From NCBI GenBank assembly GCA_033675545.1, contig JAWDGP010007450.1, positions 73,208-137,207 on the forward strand: a stretch of 64,000 nucleotides of DNA. Direction: 5' to 3'. This stretch comes from Elysia crispata. Its lineage: Eukaryota > Mollusca > Gastropoda > Plakobranchidae. Below the pieces are notes generated by a model. That model was given only the letters and a program-made list of their open reading frames with translations. It was not told the origin of the DNA and did no database searches. This document shows, one piece after another, positions 1 through 47,530 of this stretch (within the stretch, counting starts at the first letter, position 1; every line of letters begins with the position of its first letter). Made by a program: the position numbers and the translations under genes.

Positions 1-329
1 GCTGAACTGTTCATTGCAAATCTTACTTTCATAAATTGCAAGTTGTTCGAAATGAATCAATGTATTGAATATCCACAGATTTATTTTGAAAATATCTTGT
101 GAGTGAATATTTTTTTGAGTTAACTATTGTGAACCAGAGACGTAATATCTTCTAGGAGTGGCTTTGTTTATGAAACTCACTAATTTTGGATTTAGCAATT
201 TTTTTTGTGCTTTATGTAAAAGACTTCTTGTTTGAAACATCATAAATCATAATCCTTTTTAGTTTTCCAAACTTAGAAAATATTTATGGGACATTAAGTA
301 AGAGCTTTTTTCATCATTTATATTTTCAG

Positions 330-35969
<35,640 letters not shown>

Positions 35970-36230
35970 ATAGTTTATCATTGCCATAGAATGTAATTGA
36001 ATTATGTTTATCACCTTTGTAAACCTTTATTTAAGCAATGCATCAAAAACAGTTTGCAGCCTGCATAAGTTTTGGATGCAAATATTAAAAATGTTTCAAT
36101 GACGAATTTATGAGCTGGTCCTTACTAATCAATTACTTTGTAACATTTTAATTATATGAAACTTTTTCTTTTTAACTTTCTTGTATTATGCAGTTCAAGA
36201 GGGTAAATAAAACTGTCATCAAATTCTGAG
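35970..36230 (+). terminator. UTP20 3' UTR with AATAAA polyadenylation signal
   Basis: AT-rich sequence follows the TGA. An AATAAA hexamer lies at 36206-36211, about 240 bases past the stop, followed by a T-rich stretch. Further AATAAA copies near 36365 and 36385 could give longer transcripts. Confidence 0.55.
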
Positions 36231-38085
36231 ATTTTTTTAGTGACCAGTAGTGAGTTCTGGAAAATTATGCTTTCAATTAAAATGCAGGTTCACCAATAAA
36301 AATTCTGAGAAAAACAATGCATTTTTTATGTAAACCAAACTCTTGAAAGTTATTTATGAACCGGCAAATAAAACAAAATTAATTCAATAAATCAATATTC
36401 ATCTGTATCTTTATTTGACAAAAGTGTGTCATTTCCAAGAGTTTAGAATTTAAACTTATATTCATACATGAAATACAGTATTGTCATCTATCTAAAGAGT
36501 ATTGATTTTATAATTTAATGGTCCCATATTGTCATCTATGTAAAGACAATAGATTTATGTCGAAATAGTACCATATCGTTATCTACCTAAAATGAAAGTT
36601 TCCCCATCTGTGTAGAGATAAAGGAAATGAAGATTAGAGTTGCCAATGGATACAAAATAATGAAGCAAGATAGTTTATCATAATTAATATAATATTTTTT
36701 GTATATCATATACAATGCAAAATTATTGTTTTATGGGTTTGTATATGCTAGGCTTGTGCAATTTGACTTCAATGTACAGTAATAAGTTGAAAACAATTTT
36801 GTAAGTTTAGTACATAAATTTTTGTAAATCATTCATGGTATTGAAACCTTTAATGCTGTTGTAAAAATAAAGTCAAAATACAAAGCTGCTGTTCAGTTTG
36901 AAATATTTTAGATAATAAAATGTCAAATATGAAACTATGATTACAATTATTTTTTCTTGTCCCTGATATGATAAGTGTCCCTCTTTTTTTATTATGTTTT
37001 GTTATGTACTTTTATGAAAACTTGAGTGTTAAATAATTTATCAGATGAAGGTTAAAAAAAATAAGCCAAGGGAGAATTTTCTAGCTGCGTATCTGTCCCT
37101 GTGATCCTATATGAGCATAACATTACTGTACATTATTCAAGGATCCTAAAGAGCACACTGTGTCACTCGGTACAAAAGTTAGTAAAGGACTAACAAACAA
37201 TTTACAATATGTGAGACAAAACGAGAAACAAAGCAAACTAGAATCTAACATGAAAGATTTCACATAATTCTCAGTAAAACATACTCAATAATATTAAAAC
37301 CCTTGATTTATCATGCAGGACTTGTCTTGCAAAAAAATTGTTTTTCAGTTTGCATGTATGATTGTTTTTCGGCTGATTTCACTTCTGGTTAAGGTTTGCA
37401 TTCTGCTGAACAAAAATTCGGGAACTAAATTAATAAAGATCACATTTTTATGTAGATTCTGGGTTTGATAAAATTTAAGTTTTTTCACGGGCATGTTTGT
37501 TCTATGAGAATTTTTAGTTATGTAAAGAAGCGGAAAAATTGGAACTTTTTCCAATTTTATTGTGTGCAACAATTTAGAATTAATTATAGGATGATTGTCA
37601 TTTAAACTGGTAGTTTGTGCCCTTGTATTTAAAAGAATGAGATTTTTATAGGTTAAGGGAGTTCATAAAATCAGACTGTGCTATACTGACATAAAGGAGG
37701 TCACAAGGTGGATCCCCAACTAAGTCATCAGGTTGTGAGGTCAGACCCACCCAACTAGACATATCCTTGACTTGTCTCATTTAAACTTCCAACTTTTTTT
37801 TTCGATATTAAGAGGACATTAAACTGTCTTAAGAACACGCAATACTGTTGGAAAACTACATGTACTTTAATACCAATCGCCTGAAAAGGTTAACCTTGAA
37901 TTAATGTTAATGTAGGCCCTACATGTATTGAGTTGGGCTAGAAAAATGTGCTTTGCATACTGCTTGGTAAGAGGAGATAAAACATGGTTTGTAAGGGCAT
38001 GTAGGTCACATATAATCACTAACACTTACAGTTACTGGTCAGTTCACGAAGTAAAATTTAAATCTAAATTAGACCTATGCAAGAT

Positions 38086-38088
<3 letters not shown>
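36231..38088. other. Intergenic AT-rich stretch downstream of UTP20
   Basis: No coding similarity. Part of the region around 36480-36610 repeats short phrases (TGTCATCTATNTAAAG, three degenerate copies). The only other structured block is the SINE-like segment near 37.7 kb. Confidence 0.5.
37685..37850 (+). mobile_element. Possible tRNA-derived SINE
   Basis: An A-box-like stretch (GGTCACAAGGTGGATCC) at about 37700 is followed by a B-box-like GTGAGGTCAGACCCACCC near 37737. A T-run and a GGACATTAAACTGTC-type tail follow. The layout (head, body, short tail of about 150 bases) is that of a tRNA SINE. The boxes are weak matches and no flanking duplication is visible. Confidence 0.35.
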
Positions 38089-38160
<72 letters not shown>

Positions 38161-38586
38161 TCCCTCTAATTCCCTGCTTCACTCTGAGTCTATCCCCCTC
38201 CCTCTCTCTCTCACGCACATACTCACAATCTCTCTATTTTCTTGCCTCTCTCTCTCTCACACACACTTGCCTCTCTCTGAGTGCGTGTGTCTCTCTCACA
38301 CGCACGCACACACTCCCTCTATCTCCCTGCCTCTCTGAGTCTCTCACACACACTTGCCTCTCTCTGAGTGCGTGTGTCTCTCTCACACGCACGCACACAC
38401 TCCCTCTATCTCCCTGCCTCTCTGAGTCTCTCACACACGCACACATACACTCCCTCTATTTTCCTGCCTCTCTTTCTCTATCCCCCTCCCTCTCTCTCTC
38501 ACACACACACATACACACTCCCTCCATCTCTCTGCCTCTGCTGGAGTCTTTCTTTCTCTCTCTCACGCACACACAACCTCTTTCTG

Positions 38587-38679
<93 letters not shown>

Positions 38680-38690
38680 TTCTCTGTCAT
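38089..38690. repeat. Compound CT/CA microsatellite with an 87-bp minisatellite
   Basis: (TC)n at 38089-38138 runs into (AC)n to about 38160. Interspersed CT and CACA blocks follow to about 38590, then pure CT to about 38676. Inside it, an 87-base unit beginning CTTGCCTCTCTCTGAGTGCG occurs at 38266 and again at 38353. Confidence 0.93.
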
Positions 38691-38830
38691 TATTTCTACC
38701 TGATTCCCTGCCTCTCCTGTGGGATATCAAACATTCTGTGAATCTTCACTTATACACAGTATATCGATACATTAGACTGGCTTTCTCAGCCTTGATTTCT
38801 CTGGTCTTCTGAGAGAAAGAGGTTTGAGGT

Positions 38831-38850
38831 GGGGGGGGGGGGGGGGGGGG
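38831..38850. repeat. Poly-G run of 20
   Basis: Twenty consecutive G residues, interrupted by one T before three more. It could form a G-quadruplex, or its length may be affected by sequencing. Confidence 0.95.
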
Positions 38851-39071
38851 TGGGAATGAGAATACGCCCTTATGTATGATGGCACAAATATATCAATAAA
38901 AACCATTCGATCAATGAAATTCTTGATCGTGTCAGAAACCATGCTCAAGAAAGAAAGAAAGAAAAAATTCGTGTAGGTACAGAATACATAAAAGATGCAC
39001 TACAACTTACAAGCTAGTACGTTTAGCAACCATTAACGATAGATTTCACTCACACACAATGTTTTCAATTG

Positions 39072-39605
<534 letters not shown>

Positions 39606-39879
39606 CATCAGAGACTCGTCATATTGTTTCTGTTTTTCTTCCGGTCTTTTTTTTTTTTTCATCCAACCCCAAGCACACTTTCAGGATTGACTTCTCACCT
39701 ACTACGTACTCGATGTACTTAATTTGCCGGTACATGTAAATTATTTACTAACCTCTTTCCTCTTCACAATCTCACATAGAAAGTAGTTACACAGCCTCTG
39801 TTTCTAATTCTTGTGTACACATCAAGGTATTCTTTCCTCAACAACAACCCCATCCTCAATCCCTGTTGCACCATTTCCT

Positions 39880-40113
39880 ACCCTCTTATCTCTGATAACT
39901 CACTTGTATTCCACCTCTAAAAGTTGGATACTATTACCTCACATTAAAATAAAGCAAAGGGCGAATAAGACGATCCAACTATTTGCTTCGGCCGTCTATG
40001 TATTTGAAACTACTGAAAGCATAAAACCTCTCCTTGATTTATACTGGGTTTCAAATCAATGGAGGAATAAGACCATCCTAGCTTGCGACCTACAGAGAGT
40101 CACTGCTCCATAA
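39880..40113 (+). mobile_element. Possible degenerate LINE fragment (CR1/Jockey-like RT C-terminus)
   Basis: An open frame shows the pattern seen after the RT domain of CR1/Jockey elements: KIKQRANKTIQLFAS, then ESIKPLLDLYWVSNQWRNK. Compare the usual arrangement of RAxRLI, ITPLLxxLxWLP and RxxYK. The similarity is weak and no other part of such an element is present. Confidence 0.28.
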
Positions 40114-40396
40114 GTCCTTTTAGTTTTACATTCAACCTGAAGGCTAATTATGACAGATAAAACGCAAGATTCATCTAAAAGTTCTAAGTTCAAAAAGCCT
40201 CATTGAGCACATGACTAAAAAGCAATATTAAGTCTTGATGTATGCAGGACCACTGTGTCACCTGCTTAGGCCCTCTAAAGGATTTAATAGAATTGAAAAA
40301 TATGGTACATTAATTCGATGTATAACAAGAGGAAACAAGGGATTGAAAAGAATAGAATGCAAAAAAAAAAAAAAAAAGAAAACATAAAGAGAGGGG

Positions 40397-40403
40397 AAAA
40401 AAA
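40397..40403 (-). terminator. RNA polymerase III terminator of the tRNA gene
   Basis: A run of seven T residues on the - strand starts seven bases past the 3' end of the tRNA, as expected for Pol III termination. Confidence 0.75.
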
Positions 40404-40410
40404 TAGCGCT

Positions 40411-40483
40411 CGCCCAATAAGGGACTCGAACCCTTGACCCTCAGATTAAAAGTCTGATGCTCTACCGACTGAGCTAACCGGGC
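40411..40483 (-). tRNA. tRNA-Lys (anticodon TTT)
   Basis: A 73-base gene on the - strand. The acceptor stem GCCCGGT pairs with ATTGGGC through two G-U pairs, with discriminator G. The D-loop is TAGCTCAGTCGGTAGAGC (internal A box). The anticodon loop CTTTTAA carries TTT on a stem CAGA/TCTG, and the T-arm GGGTTCGAGTCCC is a perfect B box. There is no intron and no CCA is encoded. It matches the standard animal tRNA-Lys-TTT closely. It lies about 390 bases from, and divergent to, the HEAT gene. Confidence 0.96.
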
Positions 40484-40873
40484 GCTCTGCACGAACAACA
40501 AAATGAAGCATTATATAAATAAAATACATGATATTTTACCCTCGATGGTGCAATAAGGTAAACTTGAGTTTATAAATTTAGAGTATATTTCAGTTTCTTG
40601 TGAAATAATTTGACTACCCCTTAAAGTTATAAAAGACAAAGACAATCTGAAGTATTTTGACCACAGTGTCTACATAGATGTAGATCAAGAGATCAAGCTA
40701 GATCTAGATCTAGATTGTTTTAACTCAGCTGGACTGCGAATCAAGATAGTTAACGTGTGTAATTTTCTACTCACAACTGCTTGCAACAAATCAAGACATT
40801 AAATTTGACAAGCGTATCTAGACTAGATCTAGCCCTGCAACCGTTATTTTTTCACGGACATAGAGCCACCGAG

Positions 40874-41997
40874 ATGGAAGACTACGCAGCAATAAAGCCT
40901 TCTCATCTCAAAATAAATGAAGCGTTACGACTTTGCAAGGACACTACTGACATTGATGTTATTATAGATCTGACCAAACATGAGAGCCCGCAGGTGAGGT
41001 TTTCTCTCTTTTCCCAGCAACCGTACATTCTGTTAATAATTGAACGCGGTGCTGCTTTTCTTTAGATGCACCTTTCATAAACGTTTTTTAGCTAGATTAA
41101 TTTTGCACATCGATTTAGAACAAGCTGATCAACACAAGTTAATGGGTTTTTTTTTTTTTTTTTTTTTATTTATTTCACCTTGTTGTAACACTTTCTTTTA
41201 TATTTGGAACCCTATATCGTTATCATGCAGTAATCCTAGAATACTTGATTTCATTGTTCTATCAGGTGAGGCAGAGAGCTTTGCGTGAGATGTGCCCGTG
41301 TCGAGTAAAGAAGGACATAACCGACTTCTGGGCACGAGTTCTGGAGATGATCCACGACCCGGCCAGTAATGTCAGGTACAGAGCACCAGAAATAATATCT
41401 AAAAAACAAGATAAATCATACATATATTCTCTTCAATTTAGGTATGGCAAATTTCTTGTGCGGTCCTCTGTGTTATTTGAAAGCTCTGGGATGAACGTGA
41501 AGCTGTTTTTCTAGATTTTAGTTCACCTGAATTGTTTTTCTTTATTTCTTAGAATTAAATACGTGAATATCTATATCTTGTCACAATTCATCATAATAAA
41601 CAAACTCGGGGTTGCGATGATTAATCAAAATCATTTGTCCAGGCGTTTGTCAATCAGAGATCTAAACGCACGAGAGATCAAAACGAAATTGATGGGATGT
41701 TAAGAAAACTTACAGACGAAGACTTATTTGAGGACTATACTGCAACGGGTTAACACTCACGCACACAAACACAACCAGAACGAGATAGAAACAGATAAGA
41801 TAAGCCAATAAGACAGACAGAAATAAAATGAAACAGTCACACATAGAATGTATGGCGGAAATGAATAAATGAATGAAATAATAAAGGTCAGAAAGATAGA
41901 GCATAAATATTTAATTTTTTATAACGTCATAAAATTCTTATATCGTGCAGGCGTGGCATGGATAATTATATAATCAACACCAAGGAGACAGATATGG

Positions 41998-42058
<61 letters not shown>

Positions 42059-42433
42059 AGGGGGGGTGTAAATGAGCGCTTAGTGAATTCATAATCATCA
42101 TATCAAATAAGTTATTTCTTAATTAATCATGTGGGCAATAAATATCATGTGCAGTGCTTTCAATATGAGTGCGGTACTTAATATACTGTTCTTCCAACAC
42201 ACTACTGAATTGTTTCACCTCTTTCTCCCCCTCCCTTTCCCTCTTTTTTTTTCATGGTTGCTTGCAGATACCAAGTCCTGCACACACTTTGTGACGGTAG
42301 CCCAGACCACCTGGAGGATGCCATAGCAGATGCCCTTGACGTGTTCAACAGAGACAGTGACAGCAAGATCAGGCGTCAGGCCCACCGTGCCCTTACTGCA
42401 TATAGACGCACTGGACACTGGAACATCTTGTGA
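40874..42433 (+). CDS. Small HEAT-repeat-like protein, function unknown (131 aa, 3 exons)
   Basis: Exons 40874-40993, 41266-41375 and 42268-42433, all GT-AG, join to 131 codons plus TGA. The frame is preserved across a phase-0 and a phase-2 junction. The predicted protein is all-helical, with at least two HEAT-like units containing the signature SPQVRQRALREMC and DSKIRRQAHRAL. It ends YRRTGHWNIL. The charged Arg/Asp ladder at each repeat end suggests a protein-interaction scaffold. I do not recognise a named family; small soluble HEAT proteins with a YRRTG-type C-terminus occur in other eukaryotes, from memory. The start ATG is the first in the exon and sits in GAGATGG. An AATAAA signal follows 86 bases after the stop. 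Intron 2 holds an (AG)n tract. Confidence 0.85.
42001..42053. repeat. (AG)n microsatellite in intron 2 of the HEAT gene
   Basis: About 26 uninterrupted AG units, followed by G-runs. Confidence 0.97.
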
Positions 42434-42518
42434 TATCCGCTGGTCAGGAATCTCTCGACATGTACATTATTCATTAATTCATGTTGTTGTATGTTAGTAT
42501 TGTTACATTTATAATTGA

Positions 42519-42524
42519 AATAAA
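42519..42524 (+). terminator. Polyadenylation signal of the HEAT gene
   Basis: AATAAA 86 bases after the TGA, in a T-rich context. Confidence 0.7.
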
Positions 42525-43010
42525 TTTAAAATTATGCACTTTTTCTCATGTACATATTATATGAAGATGATCCTCAATGTTTTCATTTTGCATTTTGTTC
42601 TGTGTACTGTAGCTAAGTAAATGCAATTTTTTTTTGCGACTGTTTTTCCTTCTTTCATTTGTTTAAAGTCAAAACCTGTTGCATCAAACCAGGATTTAAT
42701 TAAGAATACCTGTATCAAATGTACCTTTCAAAGCAGCTAAATGTGCATTAAATATTTCATTTAAAATTGATAAAATTGTATACCTTGATTTGACGGAAAT
42801 AAGCAAGCATTGGATTATTTAAATGGCTTGAAATCAGCAAATTATTTTTTTTTAATCAAGATCCATTACTCTATCAAATTTGTTTTATTGCTAAAAACAA
42901 AATTACTTTTAACGTAACAATAATATTTATTTTTATTTGCATCATTTGGCGAAGGTAGAAAATGATACTAGTAGACTGTAAATGGTGTGGGTCTCAGAGA
43001 AAGAGGAAAG

Positions 43011-43041
43011 AGATAGATAGATAGATAGATAGATAGATAGG

Positions 43042-43124
<83 letters not shown>

Positions 43125-43166
43125 GTAGGTAGGTAGGTAGGTAGGTAGATAGATAGATAGATAGAG

Positions 43167-43204
<38 letters not shown>

Positions 43205-43209
43205 GTAGG

Positions 43210-43255
<46 letters not shown>

Positions 43256-43260
43256 AAGAG
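43011..43260. repeat. (GATA)n tract with GGTA-variant blocks
   Basis: About 240 bases of GATA tetranucleotides, interrupted by two GTAG variant blocks (about 43122-43147 and 43204-43211), then grading into GA-rich sequence to about 43355. Open frames across it are artefacts. Confidence 0.95.
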
Positions 43261-43379
43261 AGAGAGAGAAAATGAGAGAGAAAGAAAAACTGAGAGACAG
43301 AATGAGAGAGAGAAAAAGAGTGAGAGGGAGATAGAAAGAGAGAGATAGGGAGAGAGTAAAACAATTATGTGTCACTAAT

Positions 43380-44220
43380 AACATACTGTTTCTGCCTATG
43401 ATATTATTTATTTTGTACTATGTAATAAAAAAATGAAACCCTGAGCCCCTTTTTAAGTTGAATCTTTCACGACGGTATATGCACCTCTATAACAAGTTGA
43501 GTGGCAACTTTTTTTTTCCCTTTTTGCTGTGTAGTCTTCACATTTCGTATGATCATGTAAGAAAGCGAAAAAAAAAAAAAGTTTTAAAATTGCACGTTCA
43601 AGTTGTTTTTTTTTTCCAGAACAGCATATTAGACATCTAACCGCCCTATTTTATGTGTTACCCTTAATTTAAAAAAAAAAAAAAAAGGGATAAAGCTTAG
43701 TAAAATATTTCTCTTTAATAACTGTATATTGAGATGGAACTAGACGTCATTAATCGCGTATTCGAAAAATTGTCTCAAAATATACAGATAAGTTAGAGGT
43801 AAAACAAAGTTTACGACAAGCTTCACAACTTCCCAAAATTGTAAATCTGTAGAAGGAAAGGGGATAAAGAAAGCAGAGGAGACAACAAAAACTCTTGACA
43901 AAACATAGAAATGGAGAGCAGAACTTCCTGCAAAATACAACACATAGGATTGTATCTTACAAAGAAATATTAATGACTAAAGAAATACTAATGAGCCTGA
44001 TAAGAAAGACGTTTAATACAATATTGTCGCTACACGTCGACCATTATTGCCCATAACCTCCTCCTTATTTTTATCTGCAAAAATGAAATTGTTTAAGGCT
44101 GTATTCCCGATATTGCACAATGTATTCCATTATATATTATTATATAAACGGACTTTAAACTTTTGTGTCCTTAGATCTTAAAATAAAGAAAGAAAGAGAA
44201 AAATAGAAAAGAAAGAGGAA
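43380..44220. other. Intergenic stretch without recognised content
   Basis: AT-rich sequence with three poly(A) runs (about 43570, 43670, 44185). No coding similarity was found. Confidence 0.5.
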
Positions 44221-44221
44221 T

Positions 44222-44547
44222 AATTAGTGAAACAAGCGAGGCTTACCTTGGTAAAGTGTTGATTGTTTCCGATTTTATGGAGACAGGCGTCAGGGACGGA
44301 GGTGTAACTTGAGAACCGCGGGAGGTGCCAGACTTAAGAGTGTAACTCGTTTGTGCTTGTGTACATCCACTTAGAAGAATTGTACTTTCTAAACACAAAT
44401 AACAAGATAAGCTATGCGTAGCTAATGGTTAGATCAACAAGGGGAGGGAAGGGAGGGCAATTTACACCTCCGTTCCTGACGACTGTTTCCATAAAATCGG
44501 AAACAATCATCACCTTACCAAGGTAAGCCTCGCTTGTTTCATTAATT
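44222..44547. repeat. Large inverted repeat (hairpin) at the 3' side of the DIRS element
   Basis: The left arm (about 44222-44308) starts ATTAGTGAAACAAGCGAGG. It is matched in reverse complement by the right arm (about 44461-44547), which ends CCTCGCTTGTTTCATTAAT. The roughly 86-bp arms share the core GATTGTTTCCGATTTTATGG with only a handful of mismatches, around a loop of about 152 bases. A third, shorter direct copy of the arm's inner end (TACGGTGTAACTTGAGAA) lies at about 44572. Confidence 0.92.
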
Positions 44548-44722
44548 TTATCTCACCAGCCGTCAGGCTCTACGGTGTAACTTGAGAATTTAGCACAAAT
44601 GAGGAATATTAAAGCATAATATGACAGATCACGGGCATGCTGTACACGACTGTATAAATTGGTCGTCATAAATTTAGTCATTTTTGATTTATAAAATTGT
44701 CAATTATAGAAGCACCAAAATT

Positions 44723-45560
44723 TTATTTCGGCGTCTTTTTATAAAACTTCTTAAAGGTACTATCACTGGCCCAACCAACTGCACTGATAATGGTAGATAT
44801 TGATACACCAATGTTGGTTGCGCAACTAGTGCTGAATGCACGAGTGCTATGAGCTGTATGCACAGATGATTCTATACCTGATCTCTCTAACACTAGTTTT
44901 ATCCAGCGTGTTATTGTGTCTTCGCTGACTGGTTTGTGGAGCTTTTGCCAGCTGATAAGTAATTTAGTTCCTTCTCTTCTAAATCCAGACATCCATTTTA
45001 TATACATTTGAAGGAGACAGACTAAACACAGAAAACGGTTGACGGGAAACGCGATCAATTCGATGGATGCTTGATGCACTCCTTTGCGAGAATGTTTAAG
45101 CAGGTTAGGTACAAAAAATATACATTTATCATCTGACAAATTCATATGATTTATGTCTAATATATATAAGGTTGTCCAGATAGTATAGCCAAAAGCATTA
45201 CAAGTTTTAGCGTCAACTACTTAAGAGTAAGTGATTCTAAAGGCCACCAGGTTTCCAAAGTATCCAAAACGTCATCAACACTCCACATGCATGTCCTTGC
45301 TGTTTGAGGTATAGAAGGTTTAAGCTCGTGGAAGCCTTTTATCAGCCGCTTGACGATGGGTAAGCTACCAAACGTTATATCATCTGATACTCTCAGCAGG
45401 CGTGAAAGAGCCGACCTGGCGATGCATAACGATGAGTATGAAGCTCCTTGTTTGTGCAGCTCAGTAAGGAAGTCAATAGCTGTGGCTATAGGCGCCGAAG
45501 AGGGATCTTGAGTCCTCTTAGCTGCAAACTCTCGCCACTTGCGATTTCTGTGATCCCGTT
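44723..45560 (-). pseudogene. DIRS tyrosine recombinase (YR), broken
   Basis: The N-terminal core-binding half reads openly from about 45555 to about 45230 on the - strand (motifs IDFLTELHKQGASYSSL, TFGSLPIVKRLIKGF). Near 45150-45230 a stop codon and a one-base frameshift intervene. The catalytic half, 45145-44723, then continues. It keeps the HxxR box (HSTR), the downstream Trp (VGWAS) and the nucleophile-type Tyr in FKKFYKK. The enzyme would recombine circular element DNA into the target. Confidence 0.83.
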
Positions 45561-46753
45561 TTGTTTATGCAGTGCAGAGCACGTGTGTTGTCAAGCCTTA
45601 GCTGAATGTGTGTGTTCTTCAAGTCTTTAGCAAAAGATTTTAAAGCATAAAATGAAGCCATTAGTTCTAGGCAGTTTATGTGGAAATGTGATTTTTCACT
45701 TTCCGGCAAGCGGCCACAAGTTTTCTCTCTATTACATACTGCACCCCATCCTGAGTTACTAGCATCGCTTGTTATAACGAGAGAAGGGTTACCGTGGCTT
45801 ATGACATTATGCGCCGTAGGCAAGTTCTGAATCCACCACTCGCTCTCTCGTAGAGAGTTCTAACACAAAGTTATTTTTGCTTCCCAATTACCTTTAACTA
45901 CTTTAATGGCTGAGCCTTTGTATCGTTCTAACGCACGATAATGCAGTGGGCCGTGGATGACACCGGGAAAGCAGATATCAGCTGACCTATGAGACATGCT
46001 AGTTCTCGTATAGTAATTCTAGGTTGGTCATGGATATTCAAGCAGTATGCGATAATCTTACTCTTCCTGTCCGCAGTTAACGTAAAAATCATGGGCACTG
46101 AAGATATTTGAAATCCCAGATACGAAATTACCTGCGTAGGCTCTAAAATCCCAATTTGTCAAACAAAGTGACGGTATCAATAATATTCTGTGTGCACGAT
46201 TCAATCAATTTGCCCACTAACAAAGAGTCGTCAAGAAACCCCGTGGATATATGACCCCAGCTGTGTAATGTGCCATAGATAGGTTTCGTTAGTTTGGTGA
46301 AATTTCTTAGTGCCTGGGACAGACCATTCGGGTAACAGGTAAATTGGTACAAATCATCGCCCCATTTAAACTTTAAAACTTTTTGGTCTTGAGATGCAAT
46401 GGGCACACTGAAATAAACAAGATATATGTCTATGCTTACCATGTAGCAATTGGGCATGATTAGCGTCAATGCCTTGTTAAAGGTTTCCATCTTAAATTTC
46501 TTATAGAGAGCATAATTGTTTTAACTCTTAAGATTTAAGATGACCCGAAGAGATCTTTCTTCTCCCTAGCAAAAAAGCCTGACACAAACTCGCCCTGTTC
46601 TGGTGTCGTTTTCCCAATAACTTTATACGAAGCTAACTTAGCTATCTCATCATTTACCCTTGTTATTTGCTCTAAGGCAACATGATTATGTGTTTGGTAT
46701 TTAAAGCTATGCTCTGGTTCAGCAATTAATTCTACACGGGTCCCTTTAACCAT
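45518..46753 (-). pseudogene. DIRS reverse transcriptase-RNase H polyprotein, broken
   Basis: RT signatures in order are GEFVSGFFAREKKD, VSIDIYLVYFSVPI (palm motif A), CYPNGLSQALRNF and GFLDDSLL (the FLDD catalytic box). The connection domain follows (VISYLGFQI, TIRELACLIG). The RNase H domain comes next, with ITSDASNSGWGA, HINCLELMA and DNTRALHCI. Breaks I see are a frameshift near 46550, a stop near 46515, a frameshift near 45980 and a stop near 45875. The domains belong to one lineage and order, so this is a single decayed ORF and not separate genes. Confidence 0.85.
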
Positions 46754-47086
46754 TTCTAAGATATTACGATCACTTGTTATTCCTCCCCATTCTGTGATGC
46801 AATGTCTAATTTGGCCACCCTCAAAGTGAAGCTTTTTAGAGAGTAAATAATTATTCTCTCACTTGCTCTATGTTCGTGAACAGAGCACTGACCTGCGACT
46901 TTAATGATGTTTGTTTATTCTGTATTTCGGGGCGAAAAAAGGACCGGTAGGTGTTGACCGTTTGAACCGAAATTCTTCTTGTAGAGAGGCAGTTAGTCGT
47001 CTATGCTCTCGCGCATCTTTCAGGCTTTGCTTAATGTCGCCGTAAAGAAGAGTATTCGAAGCCTCTGATGTTGTTGCGTTTTAGAA

Positions 47087-47460
47087 TCAGGAGGGAGCGT
47101 AGCACATGAGGTCACGAGGTAGATTTGTGACAGACTTATGAGTATGACCCAATAGGATCATGGCATCTGTAAGGCTTGTAAGCCGTTCTTTATTAATGCT
47201 ATTTTTGGCTAAATCGTCCGCACATCTGGCGAGAGCGATCGTTGCTTTCGATAAGTTTTTCTGGACATTGGTCATTTTGACATCAGCCCTTTTGGCCGGA
47301 ATTTTAAGTGACCGCCATATTTTCTTGTTTGTCTGGGGAGCAGTCAGTATCTGACAATTGGCAGGTCGTTTGTAGTGGTCAAATTTGGCCTTAAGTTTCT
47401 TAGGATCACTATATTTATCCAACGGGGTCATTAATGCTCTCCATGATCCAAGCGTACTTA
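47087..47460 (-). pseudogene. DIRS gag-like protein fragment
   Basis: The - strand frame from 47431 encodes 114 residues with the gag-like pattern DPKKLKAKF, KRPANCQILTAPQTN, then KIWRSL and a Lys/Arg/Ala-rich helix. The frame is open further upstream to about 47460, where a TTAG acceptor-like site precedes it. A strong donor-like site (CTTG/GTAAGTATCG) lies about 100 bases upstream in the terminal repeat. A spliced leader is therefore possible. The N-terminus of the usual gag is missing. Confidence 0.6.
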
Positions 47461-47530
47461 CCTAATGGAATTTATATATAAAGCATTGATTTGTGGTTTA
47501 GACAACACAGCTAAAATAATGATATAGAAC

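Noticed and set aside
40310-40501. Open frame on the - strand reading ...ARLAQSVEHQTFNLRVKGSSPLLG...
   Set aside because: This is the well-known spurious translation of a tRNA-Lys gene; the RNA gene explains it.
42942-43384. Frames reading SIYLSIYL repeats
   Set aside because: Translation of the GATA tetranucleotide tract.
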